64,000 nucleotides of DNA from Aselliscus stoliczkanus (taxonomy: Eukaryota > Chordata > Mammalia > Chiroptera > Hipposideridae): the NCBI GenBank assembly GCA_033961575.1, contig CM066728.1, positions 99,586,852-99,650,851 on the forward strand, read 5' to 3'. The first letter of the stretch is position 1, and each line of letters opens with the position of its first letter. A program made the position numbers and the translations under genes. Below the pieces are notes generated by a model, which was not told where the DNA came from, searched no databases, and saw nothing but the letters and a program-made list of their open reading frames with translations. Positions 22,141-34,559 of the stretch are shown one piece after another.

Positions 22141-24446
22141 AGGAGGGTGGGTGACAGGGGCTGAGAGGTGGGGGGAAAGATGTTGGTCAAACAGTGTAAA
22201 GAAGAAAAGGAAGAGTAGGAGGAGAAAGAAATACTTAGGAGAAGAACTTCAATCATTGGGTTTCAGAAAAAAACACAAACAGGAAATACAAATTATGTGA
22301 AAATCATGAGACTTAATCTGAAGTCAAAGGGACATTTTTAATGATGAAATTATCCATTTTTCAATAACAAGTGTGCAAGTCCTCTATATTGCAAATTTTT
22401 TTGTGCCATGTGTAATTGAAAAAATTTGGTTCTGATTCTGTTATTATATTAACGTGTTTATCACATCTCTCCATCTCTCTGATTTGCTTTTCTTTCCCAT
22501 ACCAAAAAACAGTTATTTGCGAAAATAATTACTAATATCATCTTATATGATTACAATGCTTTGTTATTTAAGTGTTTATATTTAAGTGTTTATAACACTG
22601 AGCAATTAATACATTGAGGTCAATTTTAAGACCTGCGTTACATTTTTGTCTATATTCCATCAATTAGATTCCAATCATTGATGACTTTCTGAGAGTTAAA
22701 ATTGTAGCGGAAGGAAACTGTGTTTACTTAATTACTTATGTCAGAGGGATGCCTCAGCAAATGTATTTGCATGTAAGTCAATGAAATGTGATGTATATTT
22801 TCGATTATCTGTCAAATAATAATTTTTAAATGGTGGGTTAAACAGCTTAATTGTCCAAAGACAAAAGCAACATGGGTAATTAAACAAGTAAACAAAGAGC
22901 GTGTGTTTAGTTGTCTGGAAATTTTATATGAAAGGGACAAAAGAAGATTCAACTTTATATAAAAGGAAAAATTCACCTTCAACACACATTCCCCAGACTA
23001 AACAGAGTTTGCTTGACAAGAGATAAGTTTATAACACAAGAGACTGATTTATTATTCTGTAGAATGGTTTTGGAAAGCAGCTTGATTAAACTCAATTATC
23101 TTTGACAACGTATTTTAGTCTCTGGTAGAATTGTCGTAATGACATGCATTTTCCTAAATAAAATTCAGGAATGAGTATATATATTTGAATCTATTTTTCC
23201 CTGGAAATACCTTTCACCTAAAACATGACATGAATTTCAAAACGTGTATTTGAGGAATTGATAGATTTTTTTTAAAAACAAATGAAATGTCTGGGTGTGC
23301 TTCAAAAATTTAGTTATATAGGTGATTTCTATGTATGACCAGGGCTTACCATATTTCTCTTATTCAGTTATTCTTTGATTTGGTGCAGAAAATAATATGT
23401 GAGCTATGTGGAAACATGGCTTTCTTTGTAACTTTTGCCACCGAATTTCAGAGTGGGCATGGCTTGGCTCCATTATTTAAAATTTCACTGATATCTGTAG
23501 CTTCAGATTTTGAAGACAGGTATGTTCGGGAAGATACCACATTCAGTAAAAAAAACAACAACTCAGTATTTCAGGATCAGCTCTTCTGACATCTGTGTTG
23601 GTAACGACATCACTAAATTCTTGCAGTAACATCTCACCAAAGTTACTGTGGATGGCAATGGTGTATCATCACCATGACATGTCACCGTGACACATTCCCC
23701 ATCAGGTGGTATTTCCCATGTTGACCTCCATAGAGTAGAACTTGATAACCACTTAGCACCACCAGATAATGCCCACTGGTCAGTGAGATCACACATGGGT
23801 CTATGCAAACTAACCATGAATTATGACATTATGAAATGTCTTACAGAGGCAGAGTAAGTAACAATCCTTGTGGGGACGTGGCTGGAAATGGCATCTTGAA
23901 AATGTCTTATTTTAACAAGTTTCTATAAAAACACAGAACTATTATTCAGTTAAACTGAGATTATACCCCTTTATCTTTCCCTTAAAAATTTATAGCTCTG
24001 TTTACTCTTACTTTTATATTTTTAGCAATGAAAAAAAAATTTCTCTTTTCTTTTAATACTACTCAATGGCAGCTGTTTTACCATATAGTAACTCAGAGGT
24101 TAGATGGGACATCTGACTTGTCATGTCAAATCTCAAGTTTTTAAAGTGTCAGTGAACAACTCTTTTTCAACACCACGCTAATTCTGTGGGCCAGGCAAAA
24201 TTCAACTTTGTGATCTCTAGTGCCAGTCTTTCGGGTTTTTTTTTACTGATTTTTAAAATAAAACTAACCAAACACAAACAATACAATGTAGGTCCATCAA
24301 TCCTAAAATGTATACATTATTTTGTATACTAGTTAATTCCTTTCTAACACATGTTGAGAAGGTCATTAATGTCAAAACTTGGAATTCTTTCAAAAGTAAA
24401 AAAAAAAAAGTTTCTTAAATGGTTTAGATTCATTTTCAAATTATTT
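22141..24446. other. Unique DNA, no feature recognised
   Basis: Short low-complexity tracts only: a purine-rich run at 22140-22240 and a direct repeat of ATTTAAGTGTTTAT at about 22566-22593. The open frames 23335-23589 and 23563-23817 (minus) show no known domain. Confidence 0.45.
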
Positions 24447-24532
24447 TTTTAATTCAAGTTTATTAGGGTGATGATTGTTAATAAAGTTACAAAGGTTTCA
24501 AGTGTACAATTCTGTAATACATCATCTATAAA
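24447..24532 (-). mobile_element. L1 3' terminal scrap
   Basis: TTATTAGGGTGATGATTG, TTAATAAAGTTACAAAGG and TTTCAAGTGTACAATTCTG parallel the minus-strand L1 3' end seen at 4715-4800 (TTATTGGGGTAACATTGG etc.). Some 85 bp are left. Confidence 0.75.
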
Positions 24533-24599
24533 TCAGGTTAAACATACTTGTTTAAAAGTTTAAGTGTACAGGAAATATAATAATTATTTTATAGTATCT

Positions 24600-25130
24600 T
24601 TTACAAATATCTTGGAAGTAAATCTCAACTTTGATTGGCTGGCTTGAAAATATGGTGGAAAGATTGCCCCCTGACAGAGAAACTTTTAAATAACCCCGTA
24701 ATGGATCTGATAATAGCTAAGCAGCCATCTCAAGATTAGAGCACTCCCAGGCCAGCAAGACTTGATATTAATCTTATTACAGCTATTAACACATTTAAAA
24801 TAAACAATGTGTTATTCAGAGGGGGCTTAGCCCAATACAGATAGGATTGCAGTATTAAATATTATATAAGTGTGTTTTGCCTCTTTCTGGGAGAGTAGGT
24901 GGTTAGATACTAATCATTGACCATATTATTACCAGAACCACCTTAAAGCTATACCTAGAGTGAGAATAGATGTATTGGAGGCCAAAATCGACACATCTTA
25001 CTATTCGATGTGCTGTGGCTGATGTCTGTTTGGTGAGTTGGTGAGAACCTGTGCCTGGCATTTTATTGGGGTCTGCTGCTAATGCCTGAGCTTCTATGAC
25101 ACATTTTTGTTGTTCTTATTTGGCATAACA
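24600..25130. other. Repeat-free block, candidate conserved non-coding sequence
   Basis: Between two transposon-bearing intervals lies a stretch of mixed composition without recognisable repeats. It contains a CCAAT-type box in inverse (TTGATTGGCTGGC at 24634), several GATAA/TTATC cores and TAAT cores. There is no coding frame. This is the look of a conserved non-coding element, but conservation itself cannot be seen from one genome. Confidence 0.25.
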
Positions 25131-25909
25131 AAGTCCCTGGTCCTGTTCATTAATCTCCATCTGATATTAGCAGAGATAAGCCATGCAGCCCCAGGCCAGG
25201 TTGACCATCTTACAGATTTTAGCTAAAGAACCATAGTGCTGCTCCCCACTTCACTCACCCTGGCAAACCCTCTTGTAAGCTTGCCTTCTATCCTTAGATA
25301 CCACTCACCCCTCCACACAAGGCAGGGCTGTACAGCTGGATTCCTCTTACAGGACAGATGCTAAGAGAGGCTGAGAAGGCTCACTCCAGCTCCCTCTCTG
25401 TTGCTCCAGGCTTTGCTGAAAACCCTAGGAATTCTTTTTTCTTTTTTTTTCCTCCTCATTACCCCAAACACAAACCAAGACAGATGACCCTTTTCCATCG
25501 GTATTCACGTATTATTCATAATTAGTTTGCTGGTCTCCCCTACATCTCCCTGCTGTTTTCTTCCAAAAAAATCACTCATTCTGGATGAAGTGGATATCCC
25601 ACTACCTTTAGAACATTAAATCATAAAAACAAACAAAGACACTTAAAATAATAAAAACACTATGATCTAGGCCACCAAACTTGGCTCTTGATATACAAAA
25701 TGGAGCCAAAGGAGTCTAAAAAATTTATTTCCTCTCTGAAAAAATCTTGATTCTAATCCTGGAAAAAACAAGAAATGGTTTTTATTATTATTACTAATAC
25801 TACTATTCCTACTGAAACAATCCTCACTACCCTTCAATTCTAGGGAGATGATGAAACACATACAAGTACAGAAGAAAACACATTACATATTTTTAAAAGT
25901 AGTCCTTCC
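25131..25909. other. Unique DNA
   Basis: No feature is recognised apart from short T-rich and C-rich tracts near 25435-25460. Confidence 0.4.
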
Positions 25910-25920
25910 ATTGTATTACT

Positions 25921-26029
25921 TTTTTTTTTTTTTGAGGGCAGTGTCACTGGCCCTCATATGTGGGACCCGAACCGGGGTCACTGGCTTCCGAAGCCAGCGC
26001 TTAACCACCGTGCCACTCAGCCGGACCCT
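25921..26029 (-). mobile_element. Short tRNA-derived bat SINE (copy 3)
   Basis: T tail, GAGGGCAGTGTCACTGGCCC, then the complement of the head ending AGCCGGACCC. The target-site duplication ATTGTATTACT is perfect (25910-25920 and 26030-26040). Few deviations from the other copies, so it is young. Confidence 0.95.
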
Positions 26030-26164
26030 ATTGTATTACTTTTGATGACATTTTTGCTATATACCTCCTATCTATACATGTTATTTTACAGCTCTACTGA
26101 ACAATAAATAACATTATTAACTACTTAACATGTGCTATTGTTTGTCCAAAGTGGTAACATATTA

Positions 26165-26325
26165 CTTCAGTTCATCTTCACTATTATAATTCCATACTTA
26201 GACATGAGAAGATTATGGCTTAGACAGATGAATCAACTTGCCTTAGACTGAAGAGTTTCTACCTGAAAAGCTGGTATTTAATGGCAATGAACCAAGCTCC
26301 AGACCTGTGCTCTTAACCATTATTT
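26165..26325 (-). mobile_element. MIR, antisense
   Basis: ACATGAGAAGATTATGGCTT, AATCAACTTGCCTTAGACTG and CAGACCTGTGCTCTTAACCA match, in order, the MIR complement ('gatgaggaaactgaggct ... taacttgcccaaggtc ... tgctcttaacca'). Confidence 0.7.
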
Positions 26326-26689
26326 TATATATAGCATTTGTATTCACATTCATCTACCATATGTCCATTAAGTTTTTCCTATGGAAAAACACTTAGCTAG
26401 ATATGTGTGCTCTAGTACCTCTAAAGTTAATTTAACAGGCTTTCAAGGAGCTTTCAAAGGGCTGTTAGTCTAAGGAGTAGTAAGGAAAGATGTAAATAAA
26501 TATATCTGAGAGCCATGGATGAATCATCCCCCAAAGCTATAGATACGTCGCAAAATACATTTCTTTCTTCTTTTTTTTTTTTTTGTAAATTTATGTTTTC
26601 TTTCTTCTGCCACTTTCTAATATGTTTCACATATTTGACCTGGGAAAATTCACAATCTTTGGTCTCTTCTGTTCATAGTAGAGGAAGAA

Positions 26690-27330
26690 CCAGAAATGGT
26701 TGATTAAAATGTGTCCACACCATTTTTGGAGTTGTCAAGATGTCATGCGTCTGAGTGTGACCGAGTGACACCACAGGCACCTCCTGGACACTCACTCTTT
26801 CAGAAATATAAAAATTGACTAGCCTCTGGTTGTCTTGAGACTCAGTCTGGGCATTGTTAAAGAAAAAAATAGTAGTATGCTTGTTAAAATAGTAAGACGG
26901 ACTCTCCTGAGGACCATAATGACCGGTATAGAGACCACTGCAATGGGGTCTCACAGTAGCGGGGAGGGATCAGGATCAAGCCTGAATACAACCAGGAAAA
27001 ACGGACATTTTTAGGCAAGGATGGGGGCTAGGGACAGACGGTCAATGGATGGGAAAATTACTAAGGGGAAACATCAGAGGAAAAGGTCGGAATTCTGGCT
27101 AAATCCACCTCAGGATTTTTGGTGAAGGCAGGCCAGGGTAATCAGATACTAACTAGGGATGGTGAGAGTTGAGGGATTTCACCAATTATAATGAACAGAG
27201 GTTCTGGCTAAACTGACTTAGCAGATTCTTTCTAAAATTGTGTCCTTGAAGTCATTCTAAAGGATGAGGTCTAGCTAAGAAATAGATCCAAGAAGGCTGA
27301 CTAGTGTTCAGTCAAGGAGAGGAGCTTTAT
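26690..27330 (-). mobile_element. ERV1-like LTR, minus strand
   Basis: On the complement, a C/T-rich U3 leads to CCTAAAAATGTCCG (TATA-like), then TTGTATTCAGGCTTGATCC, a CCATTGCAGTGGTCTCT phrase near 26940, and an AT-rich terminal part. This is the plan of several ERV1 LTRs. It appears as a solo LTR of roughly 600 bp. No viral gene is adjacent. Its antisense frame 26673-26954 is incidental. The family is not named. Confidence 0.5.
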
Positions 27331-27404
27331 TAGGGTCAAACAGTTAATATGCTGGAGTGAATAAAATCTTGTTCTGGATCAGTCTGGTATAGTGACTAAA
27401 AGTA

Positions 27405-28025
27405 CAATATGGAGGTTCGTCAAAAACATTAAGACTAAAATTACCAAACAACCGAGCAAGCCCTCTCCTGAGTATCTACTGAAAAAAAGCTGAAAACCTT
27501 TTTCCATGAAGATATTTTACACGTACCCCTATGTAATACTATGAAATACTATGCAATGTTATTCACGCTGGCCAAGACATGGAAACAATTGAAGTGTCCT
27601 TCCATACATGTTTGGATAAAGAAGATAAGGTACATATATACAATGAAATATTACTCTGCCACAAAAAAAGATGAAATACTGTAATTTGTGACAACATGGA
27701 TGGATCTTAAAATTATCATGCTAAGTGAAATAAGTCAGACAGAAGTCAGGAACCATATGACTTCACTCACATGTGGGGTGTAAAACTGAAAGCAACAAAT
27801 GAACAAGACAAACGAAGAAACAAAACTCATAGACACAGACAACAGTTTAATGGTTACCAGATGGTAAGGGGGGAGGGAGGTGGTAGAAGAGGTAAAAGGG
27901 CGTCAAATGTATGGTGATAGAAGGAGAACTGATGGTGAACACACAATGCAATATACATAATAGATGAGGTATTACGGAATTGTACACTTGAACCTATATG
28001 ATTTTACTCATGAAGGTCGTCTCAC
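27405..28025 (+). mobile_element. L1 3' UTR fragment (L1M type), plus strand
   Basis: The order is diagnostic: ACAATATGGAGGTTCGTC, CATGGAAACAATTGAAGTGT, GTACATATATACAATGAAAT, ACAACATGGATGGATCTT, AAGTGAAATAAGTCAGACAG, CATGTGGGGTGTAAAACTG and GTACACTTGAACCTATATGA. Some 620 bp are preserved, ending near the A-rich run that received the next SINE. Confidence 0.9.
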
Positions 28026-28062
28026 TATATGTATATATTTTTAATTAAAAAAAAATACATTG

Positions 28063-28412
28063 TAGGGCCTGCCAGGTGGCTCAGTTGGTTAGAGCTCAAG
28101 CATTGAGCAACAGGGTTGCCGGTTTGATTCCCACATGGGCCAGTGAGCTGCATCTGAGCTGAGTGGCTGAGAGCTGCCAATAGGCAGCCAGATGGCCCAG
28201 TTGTTAGAGCACGTGCTCCAAACAACAAGGTTGCTGGTTTGATGGTGGGCTAAGCCCACCCGCAGCTAGGTTGAAAACGGGGACTGGACTTAGAGCTGAG
28301 CTGCGCCCTCCATAACTAAGATTGAAGGACAACAACTTGACTTGGAGCTGATGAGTCCTGGAAAAACACAATGTTCCCCTTCCCCAATTCCCCAATAAAA
28401 TTGTTTAAAAAA
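28063..28412 (+). mobile_element. Dimeric VES-like bat SINE
   Basis: Two related tRNA-like units (GGGCCTGCCAGGTGGCTCAG and, downstream, CAGATGGCCCAGTTGTTAG) are followed by a tail with GATTGAAGGACAACAACTTG, TTCCCCTTCCCCAATTCCCC and AATAAAATTG. It is bounded by a perfect 12-bp duplication AAAAATACATTG (28051-28062 and 28413-28424). I recognise the tail as that of VES-type SINEs of bats. It is about 350 bp. Confidence 0.9.
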
Positions 28413-28424
28413 AAAAATACATTG

Positions 28425-28640
28425 CCATCTAAGGTTCAAATCCTGACTCTTCCTCTACCATATGGCTGTGGGAAAACTAACTCACCTCTCTATGCCAGTT
28501 TCTTAATGTGAATGGGGATTTCTGAATTGGTCAAAAAGAATAAGAGAAGTATTTATATACTGTATGCACAGTTTCTAAAACACCATAAGCATGTTAGTAT
28601 TATTTTGTTATTATTAGAAATAACCAACATGTAATAATAA
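28425..28640 (+). mobile_element. MIR, sense
   Basis: GGTTCAAATCCTGACTCTTC, GCTGTGGGAAAACTAACTC, CACCTCTCTATGCCAGTTTC and TTAATGTGAATGGGG follow the MIR core ('gttcaaatcctg ... gtgaccttgggcaag ... cctctctgagcctcagtttc'). Confidence 0.75.
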
Positions 28641-29461
28641 AATGGGTGACAATGCATAGTGCATAACCAATAAATACATTGATGGCATCTTATAATAATA
28701 TACGTGAATAAATTGAAAACCTATTCATATTCAGGTAAGAAAGCTTATTTAAAAAATACAGTTCTGATTTTGAATTAAAAATTGCTAATGACATTTTTGC
28801 TCTTTTTTTCTATCATTGGCTTACTCAACATGAATACGTCACTGCATTTCTCCCCCCACCCCATGAACTATTTCAAGACATATCTAAATGATCCTTTATT
28901 TTGGCAAAGTTTGAAACAACAAAGAATAAAAATTGCAGATAATTGCCCCAATATGAGCTATCAAGCAGGTTGAAATTTCAATAAGCAAATGAGATTTGTA
29001 AGTGCCCACAGAGGTTTAACTAATGCAGAAGAAAAAGTAATAAACACAGAGGAAAATTAAACTGTAAGACATTTTATGAGCCTAATGTTTCTCTAAAAGA
29101 TTTCATTGTTTATTTATAATAATAAGCCCTGAATCAAACTTCTAAAATGCTATGTTTAATAAAGCAATAAAATTATAAAATATTTTAAAACTGTTAAGTA
29201 CACCTATGTATATTAAAACAACATATATCACATTTTCTATCCTATATAATTTCCAATTAATGATTAAAGCATAAGTAGACCAAAATGTTAAGGATTAATT
29301 ACTCAGGAATAATTGATTTTTGTTGGGTGAAATAAATTGTCATGTGACTTCTGCTGTGTCCCCCAGCATTGTTTATTCCCCTGTAAATAGAAATTTGAGT
29401 CACCTTGACCTTTTGTAATAATGGGCAAATGATGGCAGACACACAACTGCTCCATCTGCTT
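28641..29461. other. Unique AT-rich DNA
   Basis: No feature is recognised. Confidence 0.45.
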
Positions 29462-29475
29462 CCACATTCAGTTTT

Positions 29476-29592
29476 TTTTTTTGTTTGCTTGTTTTTTTGA
29501 GGGCAGTGCCACTGGCCCTCATATGTGGGACCCGAACCGGGGCCGCTGGCTTCCCAAGCCAGTGCTTAACCACCATGCCACTTGGCCGGCCC
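29476..29592 (-). mobile_element. Short tRNA-derived bat SINE (copy 4)
   Basis: T-rich tail, GAGGGCAGTGCCACTGGCCC, and the complement of the head ending TTGGCCGGCC. The perfect 14-bp duplication CCACATTCAGTTTT is at 29462-29475 and 29593-29606. It is young by its near-consensus sequence. Confidence 0.95.
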
Positions 29593-29606
29593 CCACATTC
29601 AGTTTT

Positions 29607-30400
29607 AATGAGAGCTCCATTTAACTTTTTGTGTCTTGGTGATCATTGCATTGCCAGGCAAAGAACCAGCAGAAATAAATGAGATGTTGTTTGCCCTGGC
29701 CCATTAACTCATGATTCAAGGTAACATTCGGGTGACATTACAAGTTGTCAGAACAACACTGCACCACACTTTAGGACAGAAAAAAAGAAAATGTGTGAAG
29801 GTCATTTATTTCCCCATCCGATATAAGTGATAAGGTTGAAATAAGAACTCTGGTTTGTCTATGAAAATACATCACCGGTTAAAGAATCCTATTATTAGGC
29901 ACAGTAGAAGCCCTATCTTGGAGAAGCTCCCCTTACTGCGAGTAATTATCACAATCCAGCATGCTAATTGCTTTTCTATCTGCAGGCTGTGCTTTCAACA
30001 GTCTTGTTGAGCGCTACTGGGCTGCACCTGAAACTGCGACTTAATGAAAGCAGCCCTTATCAAAGGACAGCAACAGCTCTGCCTATCGATAGGAAAAGTT
30101 TATCCTGGGCTTTAAAATTTGGAAACATTCTTATCAATAGACTTTTGCTCAAATAGTGTATATTTCAGGATCATTCTTAGAAATCATCACACCCCCTAAG
30201 TCTATGAATAATCAGCGTATGGAACACATCGGAGGGCTGCTTCCCTGTACTGCAATTCACCCCACTCTCTGTTCAGCTACCATCTGAGCCTTAATGCATC
30301 ACCCTATGGAGTCGGGTCAGGGAACTGGCACAGGGTATTGCTCTGGCTTCTGCTTTTCCTGAGTGTGATACACTGGCGTTGCCTCTAACCCAGAGGTCTT
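29607..30400. other. Repeat-free block, candidate conserved non-coding sequence
   Basis: No repeat is recognised. The part 29950-30300 contains a dense set of balanced-composition words such as CCTATCGATAGGAAAAG and GACTTAATGAAAGCAGCCC. It looks like single-copy DNA that might be under constraint. Only a multi-species alignment could show that. Confidence 0.25.
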
Positions 30401-30417
30401 GTGAGTTTGTTAGTGTA

Positions 30418-30720
30418 TACACACACACACACACACACATACTTGTGTATATACATACGTATACACACACATGTTATATATATATATATATATTTATATA
30501 TAACACATTTTAGATCTATAACATGTTTTATATAACATGGTTTATATGTAGCGTGTGTCATATATAACATGTGTCATACATGCATGTGTGTAAATACTCA
30601 TATGAGTATAACACACACGTGTTTTGTATCCATAAATGTGTTTTATATATGTTTATATATACCATGTGTTGTGTACACAACATGTGTCATACATGCACAC
30701 ACACACACGTATATGTGTGC
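30418..30720. repeat. Alternating purine-pyrimidine tract (AC/TA/TG-rich)
   Basis: An (AC)n array at 30418-30439 is followed by about 280 bp made almost only of TA, CA, TG and CG steps, including an (AT)n run at 30476-30493 and another (CA)n near 30695-30708. The phrase ACATGTGTCATACATGCA occurs twice (about 30559 and 30681), which points to internal duplication. Peptides read from it (rich in Cys, Val, Tyr, His) are artefacts. Confidence 0.9.
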
Positions 30721-30724
30721 TATA

Positions 30725-32470
30725 GTAATTAATATAACCCAACCCCCAGAGTGGAAGAAGCATACAAACAAGTAAAACATATTGCATTTCACACAGAGAA
30801 TGAATTTTCTTGTGATCTTCGGCAAGTCAAAGAATTAGTTAAGCTTTAGTTTTTTACATTTGTAAAACAAGAAAAAGTACCCATACAGCTTTTAATGCAC
30901 CTAAAGCCAATAAATGTTCCAAGGTTTTTGAAGATATTTCTATGCAATAAAATATTTATTTCAACACTGATTATGTACTGCCCTTTCTGAAGCAACTGAT
31001 TGATGTGTCTCCCATGCTGCCAGCTGCAAGAGCAGAAGATAAAGGAAATATTGGATTATACACAGAGACTTAGAGCTTGTGCCCAGCATTTTGTTGGTGA
31101 AATGTAGTCATTCCACCACATCTGTCTTCAAAAGCTATGTAGGTGTAATCCTATTTGATGTCTTGAAGTATGAGAACTAATACTACCAAACCACATATTT
31201 CATCTCCAAGCCGTGATCTTGCTATTGTTCCATGACATAAAAATTATATTATTCCAAAAAATATATCATCTTGACATTTTGATACAATGAATTCAAAATG
31301 AAGTTAACATGTGAAAGGAGTTTCTGAATAATACCTAATTTATTAATCTGCTAAAACAGAACAGAATATTTAAGAGTGACAAACATTGTCATATCATCAA
31401 ATATCGTACATATGTCCACTCAACAAGCCAGAACTACTTTTTTTATATTACTTTAAAAATATATATATTATAAAAATGTCCTAATTCAATTGTGTAAGAA
31501 GACTTTTGGGAATTATGGCCAAGCAATGTCCTAGCTCTTCAGTAAGAATCCTCTTAATTTGTATTACTTAAAACAATAATAATAATCAGATCTCTAGATT
31601 CTGATCATATGAAGCCAATTAAATTATCTGTGTGCATTTGTAGGGCGTTTTATTCTCTGTCTTTTGCATTATCTTTGTCCAAGCAAAACCCAAGTCCTGT
31701 TTCCATATAATACTTCTCTGTAGATTTTCTCATCTTAATTCTCCTCAGGTTAATTTTTCTTTCCTGATTTCATTAAATATACTTTGGAAATTACCCTCAG
31801 TGATATCATTATAATCAAATCCAATGGACACATTTGGTCCTTATCTGCCTGGGTCTTTGTGAAATATTTAACACTGTTGTTAGAGAGGGAGGAATCTCCC
31901 AACAGTGATGCTGTGAATGCCTCTTTTCAGAAGCCTGTGTTTCATCCAAAGAGGCCCCTCCAAATTCATACAGACTCTACTATTTTTCAACTTTGCTTAG
32001 CACCCATTCTGCTGCAAAAGGATGGTGTCACCCAACAGTAAGATCAATTTTGAACATGCTAGTCTGTGTCACAGGAACTTCTCTAAATGCTGTGAGTTGT
32101 GTCTGCTAGAGAAAACCCAGTAAGAGTGATTTCTGATTTCAAAAATGGCCATATCTGTGTTTGGTAAAGTGGCTAGTGATACAGCTGCAAGCTCCAGGCT
32201 TCATGTAAATTATTTAACACCTACAATCCCTTTGTGTTTTGTGCAAGATAAACTGAATAGAATGTCTTTGTACACAAAACACTAAGTAGCTAAACACTAA
32301 GAAAAAAGAATTAAAATAGGACACATCTTGTGATTTTAGGAACACAGGGAGTAATATAAATGTTAATTTTCTGCTTACGTTTCTTATTTCCAGTTGTTAT
32401 TGTTGCTTTTTTCCTCCCTAATCACTACCTTCTGTGACTTTTTAAAAAATGTTGGTTCAACAGATTACAT
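30725..32470. other. Unique DNA
   Basis: No repeat family, RNA gene or plausible exon is recognised. An 85-codon frame at 31784-32041 has no domain. Confidence 0.45.
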
Positions 32471-32472
32471 AG

Positions 32473-32475
<3 letters not shown>

Positions 32476-32527
<52 letters not shown>
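32476..32527. repeat. (AT)n microsatellite
   Basis: About 25 perfect AT units, the longest dinucleotide array of its kind in the window. Confidence 0.97.
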
Positions 32528-32530
<3 letters not shown>

Positions 32531-32687
32531 TGTTAGATGTTGTATGTTAGACTATTAGGGATTTATTTTTGTCTGAAATTTTACAAGGTAGGTAGGTAAA
32601 AAAGACATAAAGGGTTATGCTAATGGGCAGATAATTAAGAACAAATGTAATAGCTTATCATAATGTTTAATAATAAATGTAAGTACT

Positions 32688-32819
32688 GGGCCGACCGAGT
32701 GGCACAGTGGTTAAGCGCTGGCTTGGGAAGCCAGCGGCCCCGGTTCAGGTCCCACATATGAGGGCCAGTGACACCGCCCTCAAAATAAATAAATAAATAA
32801 ATAAAAATAAAAATAAATA
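32688..32819 (+). mobile_element. Short tRNA-derived bat SINE (copy 5)
   Basis: Head GGGCCGACCGAGTGGCACAG, the usual GAGGGCCAGTGACACCGCCC end, and a tail of AAAT repeats. The perfect 16-bp duplication AATAAATGTAAGTACT is at 32672-32687 and 32820-32835. Confidence 0.95.
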
Positions 32820-32835
32820 AATAAATGTAAGTACT

Positions 32836-33330
32836 AACCTATTTCCAAGAATCAGTCTTGACGGACATGGAATAAAAGCTATTTTGAATTCTTTGTGAGA
32901 TTCCCTTCATGGCAGAGCTTAATGAATTGAAAGGTATTTAGGACACTTCTCTAGAAATGGGTTAGTGCACACCAAATTCTGAATCTAGGAAGATCTCATT
33001 AATGTTATGTTTTCTTCAGAGTTATTAATCAAAGAGTGTCTAATGAGGAAAATAGAAAAGATCATGGTCACCTGTACATTTATACATAACAGTTGTATGG
33101 AGAGATTTATGTGGAAGGGATAGAGAAAAAGGAGGCTCATGCTGCCATATTTGTTGGATGTATGTGTGTGTAGTGGATGATTTTCCCTCATATGTCAATT
33201 CTTTAGAGACTCCCCAGATGGCCTATCTTATCTAAACTTTTATTAACCTTATTTTTCCTCTTTGCACTCCTCATTATCTGAAAAAAAAGATCATTTTTTT
33301 TTTGTTTATATGTTCATTGCTTATCTCACT
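32836..33330. other. Unique DNA
   Basis: No feature is recognised. Confidence 0.4.
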
Positions 33331-33334
33331 ATTC

Positions 33335-33455
33335 TAATGCATACTCAAAGACTTTGGGAACCTAGGCTCATCTCTCATTCTATCCCCAGCACCTACAATA
33401 ATGTGTAGTATGTAGATAATACTCAATCAACATTTATTGAATGGATGATCAAACT
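33335..33455 (+). mobile_element. L2 3' end
   Basis: TATCCCCAGCACCTACAATA, TGTGTAGTATGTAGATAATA and CTCAATCAACATTTATTGAA, then TGGATGA, match the L2 3' end ('atccccagcgcctagcaca ... catagtaggtgctcaataaa'). Confidence 0.8.
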
Positions 33456-34555
33456 GAAGTGGCAGGCTTGAATAGGACTGGCAAGTTTTCATTAGTATTG
33501 GGAGTTGCAGAAATTCAAATTATCTCTTGGTCTTTAAAATAGATATGAGTAAGCATGGGGATTAAAGAAAATGAATGCCTCAAAGCTAAACTGGAAGCTT
33601 AATTAGCTATTATGTATAGAAGAAGATCAAGAGAAGAACACAAAACTGAATTTGAAGGGGCTTTTGTCAGGAAAACCAGGAATCTTTTCACAATAACTTG
33701 AGTGAATAGATGCAAGGAACAGACCATAAATAGCCATATTTCCTAACTTAAAAGAAAGTCATTGTTAACCAAATGAGCCTAATGTGTCAGAAATTTCTTA
33801 CGTATGTGTATGCTGTTTCATATATACAACACTGCTTATCTTGTGTGCTTTGAATATCTATCAGTCAGTATCATAGATGCCCAAGTTTGCCATGTGCTAA
33901 TTATAGAAAAAAAGGGGTTAGTGAGAAGGATGAGAAAACAATGCTACAGATACAGACCTGGTCCAACTGCTAAATGTTAAGTAGCTTAAAGGCAATGAAA
34001 AGCCATTAAATTTTAATTGAAGATTTAATAAAGTACGATTTATATATTTTTTTAAACATTGCATTTTGACAGCAGTGTAAATAATGGATCAGAAGTAGGC
34101 AGGCAAACAGATTAAGGTGTCATTGCAATCATCCAGGTTAGGGATAATAATGCTTGAATCGTGATGTTGGAGTGGAATATGAAAGATTCCAAAGTTATCT
34201 AGGAGGGGCAGTTGACTGGAATGGATAAGTGAATAGGTGTTGGAAGAGATGAAGATACTTAGGATAGCTGTCAGTGCAATTTAATATAGTGAAATCCTCC
34301 ATAAAATAAATATTCCTACATTTACTGAAGAAATGTGATGAATTTATTTTGGACCATTGAGTCTGACTTGCTTGTATGTTAACTTTTTGGAGTATGTTCT
34401 ATTAAAAGAAAGAGGAAAGGGGGCTAAAAAGGAAGGTAAGCCAAAATTGAGGATAAATATAGAAGAGTTTATGACTGGTGATAGTTAAGTCGTTTGTGAA
34501 CAAAAAAAAGGGCTCTGTAATACATTTGACAAACCCAGTGACCAAAAGGAACCTC
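33456..34555. other. Unique DNA
   Basis: No feature is recognised. The interval is AT-rich. Confidence 0.4.
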
Positions 34556-34559
34556 ACAG

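Noticed and set aside
30385..30825. Cys/Val/Tyr/His-rich small proteins on both strands
   Set aside because: They derive from the alternating CA/TA/TG tract and read open on both strands for compositional reasons.
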